A DNA stretch of 64,000 nt from Prostheceraeus crozeri (GCA_907163375.1 CAJQUW010000885.1:434001-498000); one strand, 5' to 3'; positions 1 through 11,944 are shown, numbered from the stretch's first letter. Notes: a model not told the origin generated them from the letters alone. Numbers and translations: made by a program.

Positions 1-406
1 CATAGGAGAGAAATCACAAAATATAAACAGCCCACCGTCAACAGTCTCTACATGGGAATCAGAGCAAGTTAGTGGTGGACAATTTCTCCCCTCCGATCAC
101 ATGCGGGTTAAGTTGCAGCTTTCACACAGGAAAAGCTGAACTTAGGCTACACTTTCACAAAAGTGAAGGTGAAGTGTGGATGGTGCATGCGGCCTTTAAT
201 GTAGCCCATTGATTTGTGATATATTAATAATACGTTTATTTAGCTCAAAAATATCAATTTACTGCACATCCATTCTTGGATTAAGATATTCCTGATACAA
301 ATAAGATCTATCAAATCTAGGCTATCAATTTGTTTTGATGGGAAGGCCCAACGATTCATAAGACAATTAAATAATATATAGGCATAAGCTATTAGGGAAA
401 TATTAT
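1..406. other. Intron and possible second exon of the Myb/SANT gene
   Basis: Reading leftwards, the intron would begin at 414. The only acceptor found that keeps the phase open is the AG at 48-49, giving about 16 open codons to the window edge. Nothing else is recognised here; the 120-200 stretch is locally self-complementary (aagtgaaggtgaagtg region). Confidence 0.3.
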
Positions 407-838
407 TCACTTACCATCAACTGATTCCGGTGGAATAACCGACAAAATTCTCTTTTCAAATTCGGACAAGTCAAGGGGTGGTATTACTTTTTTTTCGCCT
501 CCTCCAGTCACAGTCGCTTCACGTCTGACTTCTGTATTGTAGCTCATGACTACTTTCTTTACCGCTTTCTTCAAACTTTGCCATTTTTCCTTGATACTCT
601 CAATTGTTCTTGTTGTATTCGAAACAGCATTGACTGCAATCAATATTTCATCGTATGCCTTCTGCTTTCTTTCATTTGTGACATTAGAGTTGAATTTACC
701 GTTAAGAATTGAATCATTTTTGACAAATCCATCAACCAATGCTGTGACTTCTTCATTAGAGTAATCAGGTGCTCTCCGCCGCTTCTTCGTATCAGTATTC
801 GTCTGCATCTCACTAAGTGGCAACCTTCTTTTCGACAT
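407..838 (-). CDS. Myb/SANT-like DNA-binding exon (NAIF1 / Harbinger MYB type)
   Basis: An open frame of 143 codons starts at the ATG at 838 and reads leftwards. After a basic N-terminus (KKRRR near residue 19) it carries a Myb/SANT-like domain of the Myb_DNA-bind_5 type at about residues 22-95: acidic helix 1 (SNEEVTALVDGFVK), the GKF and TNERKQKAYDEI stretch, then the third helix with SIKEKWQSLKKAVKK. The family binds DNA; in invertebrates it is greatly expanded, partly as the second protein of Harbinger transposons and partly as NAIF1-like nuclear proteins. A consensus donor (G|GTAAGT, exon end at 415) lies just before the in-frame stop, so this is probably a first exon rather than a full gene. 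An acceptor at 48-49 would open a frame in the right phase running off the window edge (weak). The domain call is firm; host gene versus transposon protein is open. Confidence 0.75.
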   Translation of the reverse strand: MSKRRLPLSEMQTNTDTKKRRRAPDYSNEEVTALVDGFVKNDSILNGKFNSNVTNERKQKAYDEILIAVNAVSNTTRTIESIKEKWQSLKKAVKKVVMSYNTEVRREATVTGGGEKKVIPPLDLSEFEKRILSVIPPESVDGK

Positions 839-1260
839 TTCTGTAGTAGTCTAGAAATCAAGTAATCTAGTTCACACAACAACAGTGATACTTACTGACA
901 ATAAATGAATCTGTCATTATACAGTGCTGTCGTTGGTTGTCTGATGGGATTTCCCTTGACTTCACCTAACGACTGCTGAAGTGACGCGACAGTAGGTCAT
1001 CATGCGTGCGCGCTTGCGATGACACACACTAACCACTAGGCATGCTAACCATCGCTTTGATTCGGCGACTTAACTTTTCAGCTAACCGTAGGTTAGCTAA
1101 CTCATCCGTAACCTATGCATTCTGTTCGCCCATTTCGACACATTGGTTACGAGCTCTCTTAACCAACGGAGGTTACGACTATCCGTTGGTTACACAAACC
1201 CATGCTTCGATTCGGCCGCCCCCGGTCGTTTCCAGCCCAACTACTCATAATTTATAAAAG
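839..1260. other. Upstream region with repeated subterminal-like motifs
   Basis: Two related direct motifs (cgctttgattcggcgac near 1053 and gcttcgattcggccgcc near 1203) and several GGTTAGC/GGTTAC palindromic bits lie upstream of the Myb/SANT exon, as expected for the end of a Harbinger-like element. The last 30 bases (ggtcgtttccagcccaac) also resemble the right end of the CCGG-rich hAT family seen at 3427 and 50209. No target duplication can be tested because the other end would lie outside the window. Confidence 0.3.
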
Positions 1261-1560
1261 ATGGTAGAACATAATACAAGATGTTTACTAAGGGAGGGTA
1301 GATAGCATGAGAAATCATTGCTTGGCACATAGACTTGAGGATGTGAGCTGTAGATAACATCGACAGACATGGACTTAGACCTCATGCAGTCACACTGAAA
1401 GTAAAGCAAACACGAGCGTCTGGGGCAACTCTATATTTGCTGCAAAACGCTTTGCTCCGAAGCGCTTGAAAAGCTCGCAGTGTGGCTGAGGCCCTACACT
1501 ATAATGTGTCGCAGACGGGAAAATGAGCTCTTGGGCTATGAGGCACTTCAAGATTTTCAA

Positions 1561-1749
1561 CTCTTAAATTTTTCATTCAGATGGTCTGACTGCACTATGC
1601 TTATAGATGGATAAATTATCCACTCTCAAAGTTTTCGCTTAGATGGTCTGACTACACATTATGCTAAAAAAATGGATACATTATCCACTCAAAATTTTCG
1701 CTCAGATGGTCTGATTATAGACACTATGCTAAAAAATGGATAAATTATT
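1561..1749. repeat. Tandem repeat, about 63 bp x 3
   Basis: Three copies of a 62-64 bp unit start at about 1561, 1623 and 1687. Each holds the core cagatggtctgact (or tagatggtctgact) followed by a tatgcta...atggata...tta tail. Copies differ by substitutions and small indels. No coding sense. Confidence 0.8.
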
Positions 1750-2320
1750 GTTCAACTTTCAGTTTCTAATTATGATAAATGAATATCAGGGTTGACGTTC
1801 TCAGTTTTAATTAAGATAAATGCTTGCTTAATGATTGATAAAAGTTTAAACTTAGATTGAACAATGAGTGCTCTGAGAGACAATAGACAAAATAGACGAG
1901 CAGACATTAATGACGAGACAAAACGTAATAAAGATAGTGCATTTAGTTAGTTGAAAATGAATTCAGAGATTTTATCACAGGCCGACTCAAGCTGTCCGAC
2001 AACAAATGAGAAATAAAATTTTTAATTCCTGACATATACCAAATCATTACTCAATGAAGTGATGACCAGGATAGACGAACTGCAGTACCCAGTAACTTAC
2101 AGTCGAAGTTCGTTAATTCGGACACTGATAATTGAGACTTCGCTTAATTAAGATCATAAGGCCGTGGCACTTTTTGTATATTTGGCATATATAAGAGTTC
2201 CGGTTTAAATAAGACTTTTGACAATTAGGACATTGAAAGCCTGGCATTCATGGTCTCTATTACCGAGCTTTGATTGTACTTCGCTTATAATATTCGTCGA
2301 TTATGTCTTACATTACAGGT
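1750..2320. other. No recognisable feature
   Basis: AT-rich spacer between the tandem repeat and the hAT target duplication. No open frame, tRNA-like box or inverted repeat stands out. Confidence 0.5.
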
Positions 2321-2328
2321 ATGCACAG

Positions 2329-3427
2329 CAAGGTTGGAACCGGCCGACCGCCGTACCGACCCCGACCGCAAAACTTGAAGACCGGGCGGCCGGTTAATTT
2401 AATTGCAGCCATGTCGATCGTTGACGACATTCAGTCTAGAATAAATTGTTTAGTCAATCAATGCAACATTAGGAGTTCACATAATTTGAGAGCATATACA
2501 CGCATGCTTTGTGACATAAAAATTGAAAACTTCTCTTTAAGCAGTTAAAAAATTATTACCGGAAACTTATACATGCAGTTCAAACCCTACTTTATCTCAA
2601 ATAAAGTTTCCAGAAGCACAGTCTAGCTTGCATGAAATTTGGAAGCATTGCGTCCTCCACAACCTACCTACCTATTGTAAAATTATTCCAGATGCTGAAT
2701 AGCCTACTTTCACTACATGGGATAGCTCATATAACACGTGGAGGAATTCCGTAAGATCAACACTACTCAGTCAGTGATAAGATTTTATGGCCACAGAAAC
2801 TTTTATGTTATTGGAACCTAAAATTGGTTGACCGCCTAAAGCTTTCTTGTGAAGGCTTGTGGACGCTTTCTTGGGAGGATATAGATATACGCATCTATAT
2901 CAATTTTATAATAATTTCAATGGCCGTTTTTGTCATTATTTTGATTATCTGATTTCAATTTGCTTGTGTTAATACAGTTAGAAAATACTTTGAAAATACA
3001 GTTAACATTATCAAAAATTATGAAATAGGCCTACAATTCATTAAATTGCTAAATAAGTCATTACGCGTATTGCTCCTCTTCGCAGAAAACATGATATCAA
3101 AATGCGAATAATTGCATTGTATGATATTGTATTTTAAGGTAACTCTCGCTTATCCGGAGAAACGGCAGTTCAACCATTCATGCGTTCCATGTATGCTGTG
3201 TGGAAATTGAATAATGGTTAATGGCACAAGTTGACCAAACAATGTCTGACGATCAAAGCCTGAGCCAACCGGTATACAGTGACGCCAGCCACCGTCCCAT
3301 CCCCGACCGGCCGGTTTTAAATAAGCCGGCCAACGACCGGCACATTTTGAATACGACGGCCGCCGGCCCAGCCCCGGCCGATTTCTCTGAACGGCGGCCG
3401 CCAAAAACCCGGCCGGTTCCAGCCCTG
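2329..3427. mobile_element. Non-autonomous hAT element, CCGG-rich family, copy 1
   Basis: The ends are inverted: the left reads AAGGTTGGAACCGGCCGACC and the right end, complemented, reads AGGGCTGGAACCGGCCGG. Both sit in strongly GC-rich CCGG-laden subterminal tracts inside AT-rich DNA. The flanking 8-mers ATGCACAG (2321-2328) and ATGCACAT (3428-3435) match at 7 of 8 positions, the duplication length of hAT transposons. The 1.1 kb interior is AT-rich and shows no transposase. Open frames over the right end are composition effects of the GC-rich tract. A second copy lies at 49378-50209. Confidence 0.8.
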
Positions 3428-3435
3428 ATGCACAT

Positions 3436-6309
3436 TATTGGCCAACAATTTTTGAACACTTTTTTGGCTGTTCTTGCATTCTGCTGGATGCACTTTGATA
3501 AGGTAGACTACTTATAAAAAGACATGAAATTTATATTTTGCATCTGTCTGCTTTCTTTCATACACGCTCATATTTTTGATGAGAATCATCACGAAGTTAG
3601 AACTTGCCTCTTGCACATGAGCCGAACATTGAATTATAGACAGACAGCGTCAATTTTTCATCAAGCTCTCTACACCAATGTTTTCCTTCGATTCATTACG
3701 TCACCTATGTGACACAATGTCCTCCTTACATTTTTGCAAATTACGTTATGTTTGCGCTTGCCAAAACATGTTAAGCTACTTGTATGATAGCAAGTTCTGG
3801 AGAGGGAGAGATAAATCAAGAGAGAAATTGAGAGAATGAGGTAGACCAGGAGAGAAGAGAAGCAAAATTAGTGGAACAGATAGAAGGATGAGATCCACCA
3901 TATGTTAAGCATGAGTTTATTCACCCTTTTTAAAAGTTCAACATGTTGTTTCAGGTTCATTAACCCTTGTCTGCTGCACTTGTCGTCTCTCTTGAGAGCT
4001 ACCACATGTTGTGCGTGTCCCCCTTCTTAAAAGTTCAAGATATTGTTTTTAGAATAATTACCCTTTTCAATACACTTTTTGTTTGTCTCCTCGTTTCCTG
4101 CTTTTCTAAGATTCTCATCAAAAAGGTATGAAACAATTTTGTTGTCAATGTGCTTCAAAAGACGATTGACGGATGGAGTGCGTGAATGTCTGTCAAGGTG
4201 CATTTGGTTTTGATGAACCAACCAAAAAGATTTTAAAGCGAACAGCGGAACTTTCAGACAAAATCTTTCTGTAACTTGTTAAGGAATATTTCGATGACTT
4301 TTAAAAGTCATTTCAATTTGAAGGTTGCGTGCTTGAATTCAGGGGTGGATTAGATGTAGTCATCATCTAAAGTATTATGAGATTAGTGATGAGTTCTTCA
4401 ATTCTCACGAACCGGTTTAGAATTTCCAACGAACTCGACTTTGTTCTTTTTTGTCGATCACATACCAAACAGAGAAGATTAGAGCTGCTGCCGTTGTAAT
4501 CTGTTGACTGCATGACTTGCTTGTTTCTCAACCAACAGATCCCACGCTACTTAAAATAATTGAGGTTGTTGCTTTCTACACGCACTTCACAAACTAGAAT
4601 CACTAACTGGATGAGCAGGGATCAATGTCTGATATCTAGAAAAATGTTGCTAATGAGATTTTGATAGCGCATGCTTCTTAAGCAGACTGACAGTCGCCAA
4701 TCCTTTTCAGACTTTACTATTATTTTAGTGGTGGCGTTTTAATTTCTAGTCGTTGATTGAGTTTACTTGCAAATGGTTAAAACACTGAAAACTTGGAATG
4801 ATGCCGCTATGTGATAACTTTGATGTCTTGTTTAGATGCCGAATACATTTGTATATGGCAATGCAAATTGTTGCATTTAAATGTTTGGTCGGTGCCCTTC
4901 GAAAATGCTCGCTAAATAAGGTATTAAAGGGATCCCTTCAGACAAGCGAATCTCATGAATGTCAAAACAAAACATTCACGCAATCTTAAAGTGCAGGCAT
5001 CATGAGAAAATCGATGAATGCAGTGATTCTACAGCAAATTTTCTGTGAAATTCATTCAGTACTCTTTTTGTACATTCAGTAAATCTTAAAACCCTACATC
5101 ATGGAAAAGTTGATTGGTGGTTCATGTTATCGCTATGCTGAAATCCCATGCATTAAAAAACGTTCAATATTCTTTTGCAATGTCTACTGACCACTTAAGA
5201 AAGCAAATTATATACCAAAATAATTCATAGAGCGCAAGTTTTCATATTGCAAATCGCCTATTGAAATTAAGCCAGTACTTCAACACCGAAATTACATTTT
5301 GAAATGTGTAGTAGGTCCCCATTGATTTTTGTGCAATTATTTATGAAACGGTCTGCAGTCTATAATGGTGAAATCCTAGTCCAGGAAAAAACATTGGAAT
5401 TAGTTTTGTGTGGTCTGCTGACCATATTTGATCACTACATGGTTGAATTCCATTATTCCTTATATTCTGACCAATCTAATTGATGAAACACAAGTTGCCA
5501 CTTGGCAAATTTAATGCGAATTCTGCGGTTACATTTTTAGTGCGACGATTTATGTAACAGCTCGCAAGTGCACATCTGTGCAAACTGAATATACTAAGAT
5601 AACATCCTAAATTGCAAAACGATGATGAATAGGTGATTTAGAATACAGATTCGACTTCTGACAGGTCCATCAGTCATTTTTGCAGTCATTTCCTCTGTAA
5701 CAGCGTAAGCAATCAGGCCAGGAGGATTGTGGCAATTACATAAATGAAAGAAAAGTCAATAATAGCTTTTATGAAACATCAAACTTCATCGCAGAATTCT
5801 TTATGTCGCACTGACCGATGATCACGATCAGATGACTAAAGTTGATCTCAAGTTCATCAGGGCAAAGTTATTTTTCGTCCGACGCAAACCAGATAAAGTA
5901 ACACGCGTTTGTGTACGGCAAGGATCGAAGCTGTCAATCGGTTAAATGAAATTAATGTTGTGCGGATGCTGATAAATCATCTGTTCGACACAATTTGACA
6001 AAATATCAGAAATTATCTAAACATGATGACTGACTTACGGCTTGACTTATGAGACGAAAAAATCTGATTCTGATGGGGGAAAGAAAATTCTGATCATTGA
6101 AAAACCCAGCCGTTGAATGGTCATAATCATGGAAATTGATAACAATAAAACCACTAGAATGGAAGTAAGGCTTCTTGCAAATTGCAATACACAATAGTGG
6201 CACAAGAATCGCGCACCTTTTCACTTAGGGAAGTTTTACACATGAGGCTTTTTGCAGCGCGGAAGTCGGGCGGGTGTTTGTTTAACATTGCAGCCTTTGG
6301 AGCTTTTGG
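3436..6309. other. No supported gene
   Basis: About 2.9 kb of AT-rich sequence. Open frames up to 64 codons (for example the minus-strand 4027-4221 stretch) are of chance length. No repeat pair with target duplication was found. Confidence 0.45.
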
Positions 6310-6585
6310 GGCTGTTCATTAACTAAAATTCTGCCGACAGAAAATTAAACCGATTTAATATTCTGCCGGCAGAATATTCTGCCGACTAAATGAACGACAG
6401 TATAGCACCGAAACTGGCAGAATATTCATTCGGTTTTGGTATTATACCGTCGTTCATTTAGTCGGCAGAATATTCTGCCGGCAGAATATTAAATCGGTTT
6501 AATTTTCTGTCGGCAGAATATTCTGCCGGTAGAATATTAAATCGGTTTAATTTTCTGTCGGCAGAATTTTAGTTAATGAACAGCC
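6310..6585. mobile_element. Foldback-type MITE with long inverted repeats
   Basis: Both ends begin ggctgttcattaactaaaat when read inwards, and the arms stay inverted over more than 80 bases built from a palindromic ATTCTGCCGGCAGAAT-like core. The right arm carries one extra tandem copy of a roughly 48-bp block (attctgccg...aaccgatttaat), making the arms unequal. A short spacer around 6410 holds a related palindrome (aatgaacgacagtata versus tataccgtcgttcatt). No clear target duplication was seen. Non-coding, superfamily unassigned. Confidence 0.75.
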
Positions 6586-7717
6586 TTTTCACACATGTCG
6601 CGCGTTTTCATTTTGCCGCGAGTAAGTCGCGCGATTTTGGTTTTTGATCTACCAATGATCCTAAACATCATCTCAAACTGAGAACATTTCTGAGTTCAGC
6701 ATGATGTGGCGATTAAAACGCATTCCGAATTGTTAATTTTCGTTAAGTGGAACCGAAGCTATCTGGAATAATATCTTTGATTTCCAAAGTGTTGATGTTC
6801 CCGAACTTCGTGTAAATCAATCAATACTGTAGCCAATGCACGTGCTAACGACGATGACTGAAGTCAGTCAATGTCACGAATTCACATTATGACCTCATTC
6901 TCAGCCGTCAGTGCTCAGATTTTCGTGATTCACACGCCAAAATGATTCCCAGAATATGAAGAAGTTGATGACTTGCATGGCTTCCACCATGGAGAGAATT
7001 ATTTTCATGACATGCAAGACTCCCAGAGGATTCACTCCATGCACAATGCTTTGTTGATTGACCAGACTGGAACACTTGCAAAAGTAGCGGATATTGACAA
7101 TAGATTCGCAGCAGATTGTGAAAGTTGCTTCTGTCCTCATTGATACAATGAAAGTGGTCGCTTCGTGAAAATTTGTTGACCTGTGCTATGAATAGATGAC
7201 GCAATCGACCACTTTTATCGATGAACTGATTGAATTGTTGACTGAGATTTCTATGTCTATCAAATGAGCTTATACTGTATGTCTATTACACAGAGCAGAC
7301 GGCGAGACAGAATTGCTGAAATATGAATATCTTATGCTGATTTTGAATATTATAGTGAACTATGTAATAAATTTTGATAGCAAATTTCCTATCGATTTCG
7401 ATGAAGACAAAAATAAATATAACTGAAGGCTGCCTTTAGAGCAATTTTGGTTAAAATTTTTCTCCAATAGGCCATGTCTCATGAAATCGAGAGATCGAAA
7501 TGGTTTGTCGATGATTGACAGTCGCAGAAATCGAAGTCCAATGTGAAAGGCTGATTCCAAATTTTAGCGACAATCGCGCTGCACAAAGTCTCATGTGTGA
7601 CACAGCCTTTACATACACTAACCATTCAACGGCTGAATCATTGGATTAGAATCATTCACGTTTGCAATTTTAAGCTTTTCATTGGTTGCTCATGCCCCAA
7701 CTTAGTTCCCCAGATTT
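6586..7717. other. No supported gene
   Basis: Only a small inverted repeat (aaagtggtcg at 7149 against cgaccacttt near 7210) is visible. Overlapping open frames on the minus strand at 6901-7204 have no recognisable domain. Confidence 0.4.
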
Positions 7718-7725
7718 TTCGTGAC

Positions 7726-8340
7726 CACAGAATTAGATTCATCTGCGCGCGGATGAATGATTGCGGTTTCTATGATGGAAAGATCGTATCTAACCTTAGC
7801 ATCGAAATGGCACATCACAGAATTAGACAACTTGCTCCTTCTCGAATGGATAATTCGTGTATCGATTACTATTGGAAATGGCAAACAACAAGCTGTCGGC
7901 CGAGGACACCAGAGCTAGTGAGTGAGTGGCGTGCGTGCTGTGATATTAGTTCGCACACACCAAAACACACATCGCTGTCTGGCTAGCATTCAGTGTATGC
8001 ACTATGCAGTGAGGAATGCTGAGACGAGGATGGTGAAATCATCAGGTGAACCAATTTTCGAGCGCCTGCTATTTTTTAATAATGATCGGAAAGGCCAACA
8101 TTATATAGAAAACTAGTGCGCCATGATCTGGATTCTTCGAATCTGATAGAATTGTGGGAATCGAAGCACTTTGCTGGAATTCACACAAATCCGCAAGCGG
8201 CGCACGACTTTTTTCCTATTTCTGTAAGGTATTAGGAATTCCTTTGTGCCAACTTAGCAAGTTCCGCGATGTGCCGTCGATTTCGAATATATCACACTTC
8301 TAGTAAACCGAAGCAGGTAAACAAAGTATTTAATTCTGTG
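7726..8340. mobile_element. hAT MITE, CACAGAATTAGA family, copy A
   Basis: The left end cacagaattaga and right end taattctgtg are inverted. The flanking 8-mers are TTCGTGAC (7718-7725) and GTCGTGAC (8341-8348), 7 of 8 identical, which points to hAT. The right half (from about 8060) is plainly similar to the other three copies at 30314, 56521 and 57575. This copy is about 85 bp longer because a second left-end-like motif (cacagaattagac) starts at 7816; measured from there the length matches the siblings, so the left terminus looks duplicated or is a MITE inserted at another's edge. Confidence 0.85.
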
Positions 8341-8422
8341 GTCGTGACCTAGAGTCAATTTCCATTCTGGTCAACTTTGTATAAACAATCATTTCTATGG
8401 TCATAATCGAATTCTTCGGCCG

Positions 8423-8499
8423 GGATATTTGCAGTTGGTAAAGAGATGGCTTAAAATTAATATCGCGGAATGCCAAGGGTCAGTGGTTCAGGTTAATTC
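8423..8499 (+). mobile_element. tRNA-derived SINE head
   Basis: A region resembling a tRNA: an A-box-like stretch (ttgcagttggtaaagag, 8429-8445) and a B-box-like ggttcaggttaattc (8485-8499) at about the right spacing, with the GAATGCCAAGGGTC arm between them as in many invertebrate tRNA-SINEs. The anticodon stem and acceptor stem do not close, so it is not a functional tRNA. The 3' extent is unclear. Confidence 0.5.
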
Positions 8500-11400
8500 T
8501 AAGGGGGTTATTTTCTAACTATTGGGTCGCTATTTTGCCATATATGATTCACATGTGAAAATATTTACGTTTCCAAATTAATTTCCAAGTGTGATTCTTA
8601 TGCTTTAGAATGATGGAAATCAAAATATTACAACTACATTTTAAATGGCGCACGATGAAAATATAATTCATTGTCATCGGATACGCATAGCAACAATCAC
8701 TAGGATGATTCTTTAAAGTTAAATATCTGTCAGATTTGACAATAACACATTTATCAGCATAAACACATTCGTCCGACAAATAATCGAGCGGGTTTGAAAA
8801 TGAAGCAATAATATGATTTAAAAAATTGTGTTGATTTCTAATGGCTATCCTTCTACAAGGCAGTTAGGCCTGATATAGGAATCACAAGCAAAACCGATGG
8901 CAGGAAGTTTTTTTCAAGGGAGACGCTTTTATCTGCTTTCTTAACTGAGTTAAGCGAAATTTTAGATCTTTCAAAGCAAACATTTTCAATTATATTCCAA
9001 TGAAACAGATACCAAGCTACTAGGCATGTGGACTGCGGATAAATTCATTGCAAAATTGAAACGAAAACTGCTCCATGTCCTTCAACATGTGGCAGTGTAT
9101 TCCAAGATGCATTTGTGAATCTTTCTGCTGATTTTAGATTTTGTGTATTTTTCTCTGAACTTTAGTTTGTGAGACGGAGTAAATATCCGACAAGGCTGGA
9201 CGAACGTTGAAGTCATGCATTAAGTTTGTATTTTTCTTAATTTGTGATCTCTAGAAATTTGATCTCTCTAATTTGTGTTTCTAGAAAATATTTTGCTTTC
9301 TTTCTATTTCAATACTGAGTGTCTGGGTTGGAACTCAACCCACAGGTACGAGAAATAACTGCAGAGTGGTGCACATCAATAGAAATTTCATCAAATCATT
9401 AACTCTCAAAGTTACCTAGCGCAACACTTTTCAAGGTACAATGTTTTGTGAATTCTTATGTGAAGACGGAATTGAATTTGGCTTGATTCCTGACAGCCTT
9501 CCATGGAGAAACGAATGCAGTACAACAAATCAAAAATACAACTATGACTACTCTTCTACCTATGTGGACTATTAGACCACTGTAGGTTAATTAAAGATGC
9601 AGTTCAATTAAGGAGAGGGAAAGGTTCCCTTTCCTCTCTCATTACAAAGGTTTCTAAAATTCAATGTCAGTATTGACAAAAGCGCCACATCGGGGGGGGG
9701 GGGTGGAGGGGAAACGCAAATATCTGCAGACAAGCATCGGCAAAGCATCAAACAAGCTGATCAATTTCTGAAATACAAAAGCAGATAGATTCATTTGCTT
9801 GTGGGTTTGTCTAAAGCGGACATATTTCTTTCCCTGCCATTGTATGTAATGGTAGCAAGCGATGAAGATTGACATAAATATTCGTCTCTTTTTGGTTCAC
9901 ATCTCACGAACTCATCAGCGAACCCACGTACCCCAAAGGTCAGATTGCGGCTGGCCTGTCAAATAAAATTCATGTATCTTTCACTCGAATTTTTAGTGAT
10001 GGATTCGTCAATTCTTCTCATCGTTCGACTCCTCTCGATTTAAATTTGCGTTTTAAGTGGTGTCAATTTTCTGGTTCGTCAGAATTCAGTCCAGAATTCA
10101 GTGATCTTCTTGCTCCTCGAGACTAATTCTGGCCGTGACCATCAGTATTGAGGAACGTCCTCTATGGACCCAAACACGCAGACAAGGCAATTTATCTCTG
10201 TGCTGAAATCGCATTGAAAGGACACATTCCATCATCCAACAACTTCTAGAATCCCATCATGTATTCACGCATGAACAGCAGAAACATCATTCACTGAACA
10301 AAATATGTCACGACATCAGACACTTTGAAACCATATATGCATGCATGGATGGATGTTTGTTGTTGACAAATGGGCTCAAATGTCGAAAAAGTATTCTTAG
10401 AATTTGAATACTGACATATTGCAACAATTTACTTGTAATTATTAAGTACGTTTAAGAATAATCAAACTGCAGCATCATCTAAAATATTTAAAAAATGTTG
10501 CACTCTTATTTTTTTTAGATCCCATTCTTCTTTTTGAATGATTCATTTTTCGCATTTTTAACTATTTAGCAGCTTTAATGGGAACATTCTAATAAAAAAT
10601 AACTTTTCTTAACTTTTTCAGCGATAACAGACTTTTGCCACGTCGATTCAAGAAAATTTAAAGTATAAAGGCAAACAAAAATCATTTGAAGTTTTCTTCG
10701 TAGAGAAAATACAGTTAAAATTTTCTCATTACCATTTCCTGCATCTAGCATTCAAAAACACGTACACAATGACCTCTTTATGTAATTTCACATAGCTCAG
10801 GCCTGATATAACGTACAATTACTGTCGAACGTTTCGTAACCTCATATTTACAATGGCATACCTGGTGGGAGACAGAGGAGTTTATCCAGACTGACATTTT
10901 GTATTATTCTACATGCTCACGTATTTCAAATATCACAGTCATTAGATGTCAAATGCTACATTCTGCGAATATTAGATTTTGATGTATCAGCAACGCATCA
11001 AAAACATCTTAGAATCACAAACGAAATCCTTAAATTCACTGGCAATAGGCATCAGATTCAGGGTGTTTTCCTTGACATTACTGTCATTATCTAATGCTCA
11101 CACTGGCAACTAAAATTCATTCATACGTGAATGTATTGATTTTCAGTGTTTCATATTTATGGAGGAAATATTTCGCTTTGTCAACAGAGCTGTTTCAAGA
11201 AACAAAGATATTGGCAACAGGGACTCCATTCCGATGGGAATATCTGACGATGTAAATAAAGTGGAGAATCTTTGCTCATTCCAAATGTTTCAGAGGCTGT
11301 ACTGAATCTTATAGACCCAAATGTGTGCACAATGCATACTTTGTGATTGTGAACAATTGTGGCCACAAAGTCCTTCCACTGCAAAGCATTCTTTGTTGAA

Positions 11401-11552
11401 TAAGATTACAAAGACTTTTCGTGAAACAAAGCAAGCAATGTTGTATGGACAGTATCATGAAATGCACCAAAATGTTTGGTTTTCAATAATCGATTGGACT
11501 GTAGAAAACCATATGAGAATACGTGAGGATAAATTTATCAAATATCAACAGA
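8500..11552. other. No supported gene
   Basis: About 3 kb of AT-rich sequence. A G-run at 9692-9703 is the only compositional landmark. Open frames do not exceed about 76 codons and none shows a domain. Confidence 0.45.
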
Positions 11553-11605
11553 TGTACCCACCACGAAACACGTTTCGGCCAGTTGGGCCTCATCAGTCGT
11601 GGGTA
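11553..11605 (-). ncRNA. Hammerhead ribozyme motif (minimal stem III)
   Basis: Read on the minus strand, the parts of a hammerhead occur in order: stem I 5' strand CCACGA, the invariant CUGAUGA core, stem II GGCC-CAACU-GGCC, the invariant GAAA, a two-pair stem III (AC-GU-GU), U at the cleavage position (GUU), and the stem I 3' strand UCGUGG, which pairs perfectly with CCACGA; an outer UAC/GUA pairing can extend it. Every core residue needed for cleavage is present. Such tiny stem III hammerheads are known from Penelope-like elements and animal retrozymes. Here the motif directly follows a tRNA-like B box, so it is the 3' part of a SINE-like unit. Cleavage is inferred from structure, not shown. 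Confidence 0.8.
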
Positions 11606-11700
11606 GGTTTGAACCAGCGACGTTGGAGCTAGAGGACGTGCAAGCATACCCTCTAACGACAAGGCCACCAGACCATATGTTGAGAGCGCGAATTAGCCAG
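11553..11700 (-). mobile_element. tRNA-derived SINE-like unit carrying a hammerhead
   Basis: On the minus strand an A box (tggccttgtcgttagaggg, 11649-11667) is followed by a B box (aggttcaaaccagc complement: ggttcaaacct, 11605-11615), the arrangement of a pol III promoter in a tRNA-type SINE. The B box runs directly into stem I of the hammerhead motif at 11553-11605. No A-rich tail or target duplication could be fixed, so both outer limits are approximate. The promoter inside the unit would start transcription upstream of the ribozyme. Confidence 0.65.
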
Positions 11701-11944
11701 GAAGGCACTGCTTTAGCGGAGGCACGTGGAGGGCGGATTGCATTCTGCAATCACTTAATACTGCATCCGAGATTGAGGCGCTTCACGCAGGCGCTACTCA
11801 TTACATGTTAATGATGTTTTGATGAATTTATCAATTGGCAGGTTACTTGTATTAACGTGAAGATGTTCGTGAAAATGTTCGCCAATGTTTGTGTCTTTGA
11901 GAAAAGGTCATGACTGGGAACCATTATGTATTTTAAATATCACT

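Noticed and set aside
3150-3517. Frames of 84-98 codons over the GC-rich tract
   Set aside because: They arise from the stop-poor CCGG-rich right end of the hAT copy.
11483-11811. Frames over the SINE-like unit on both strands
   Set aside because: The tRNA-like boxes and the hammerhead explain the sequence; the frames are incidental.
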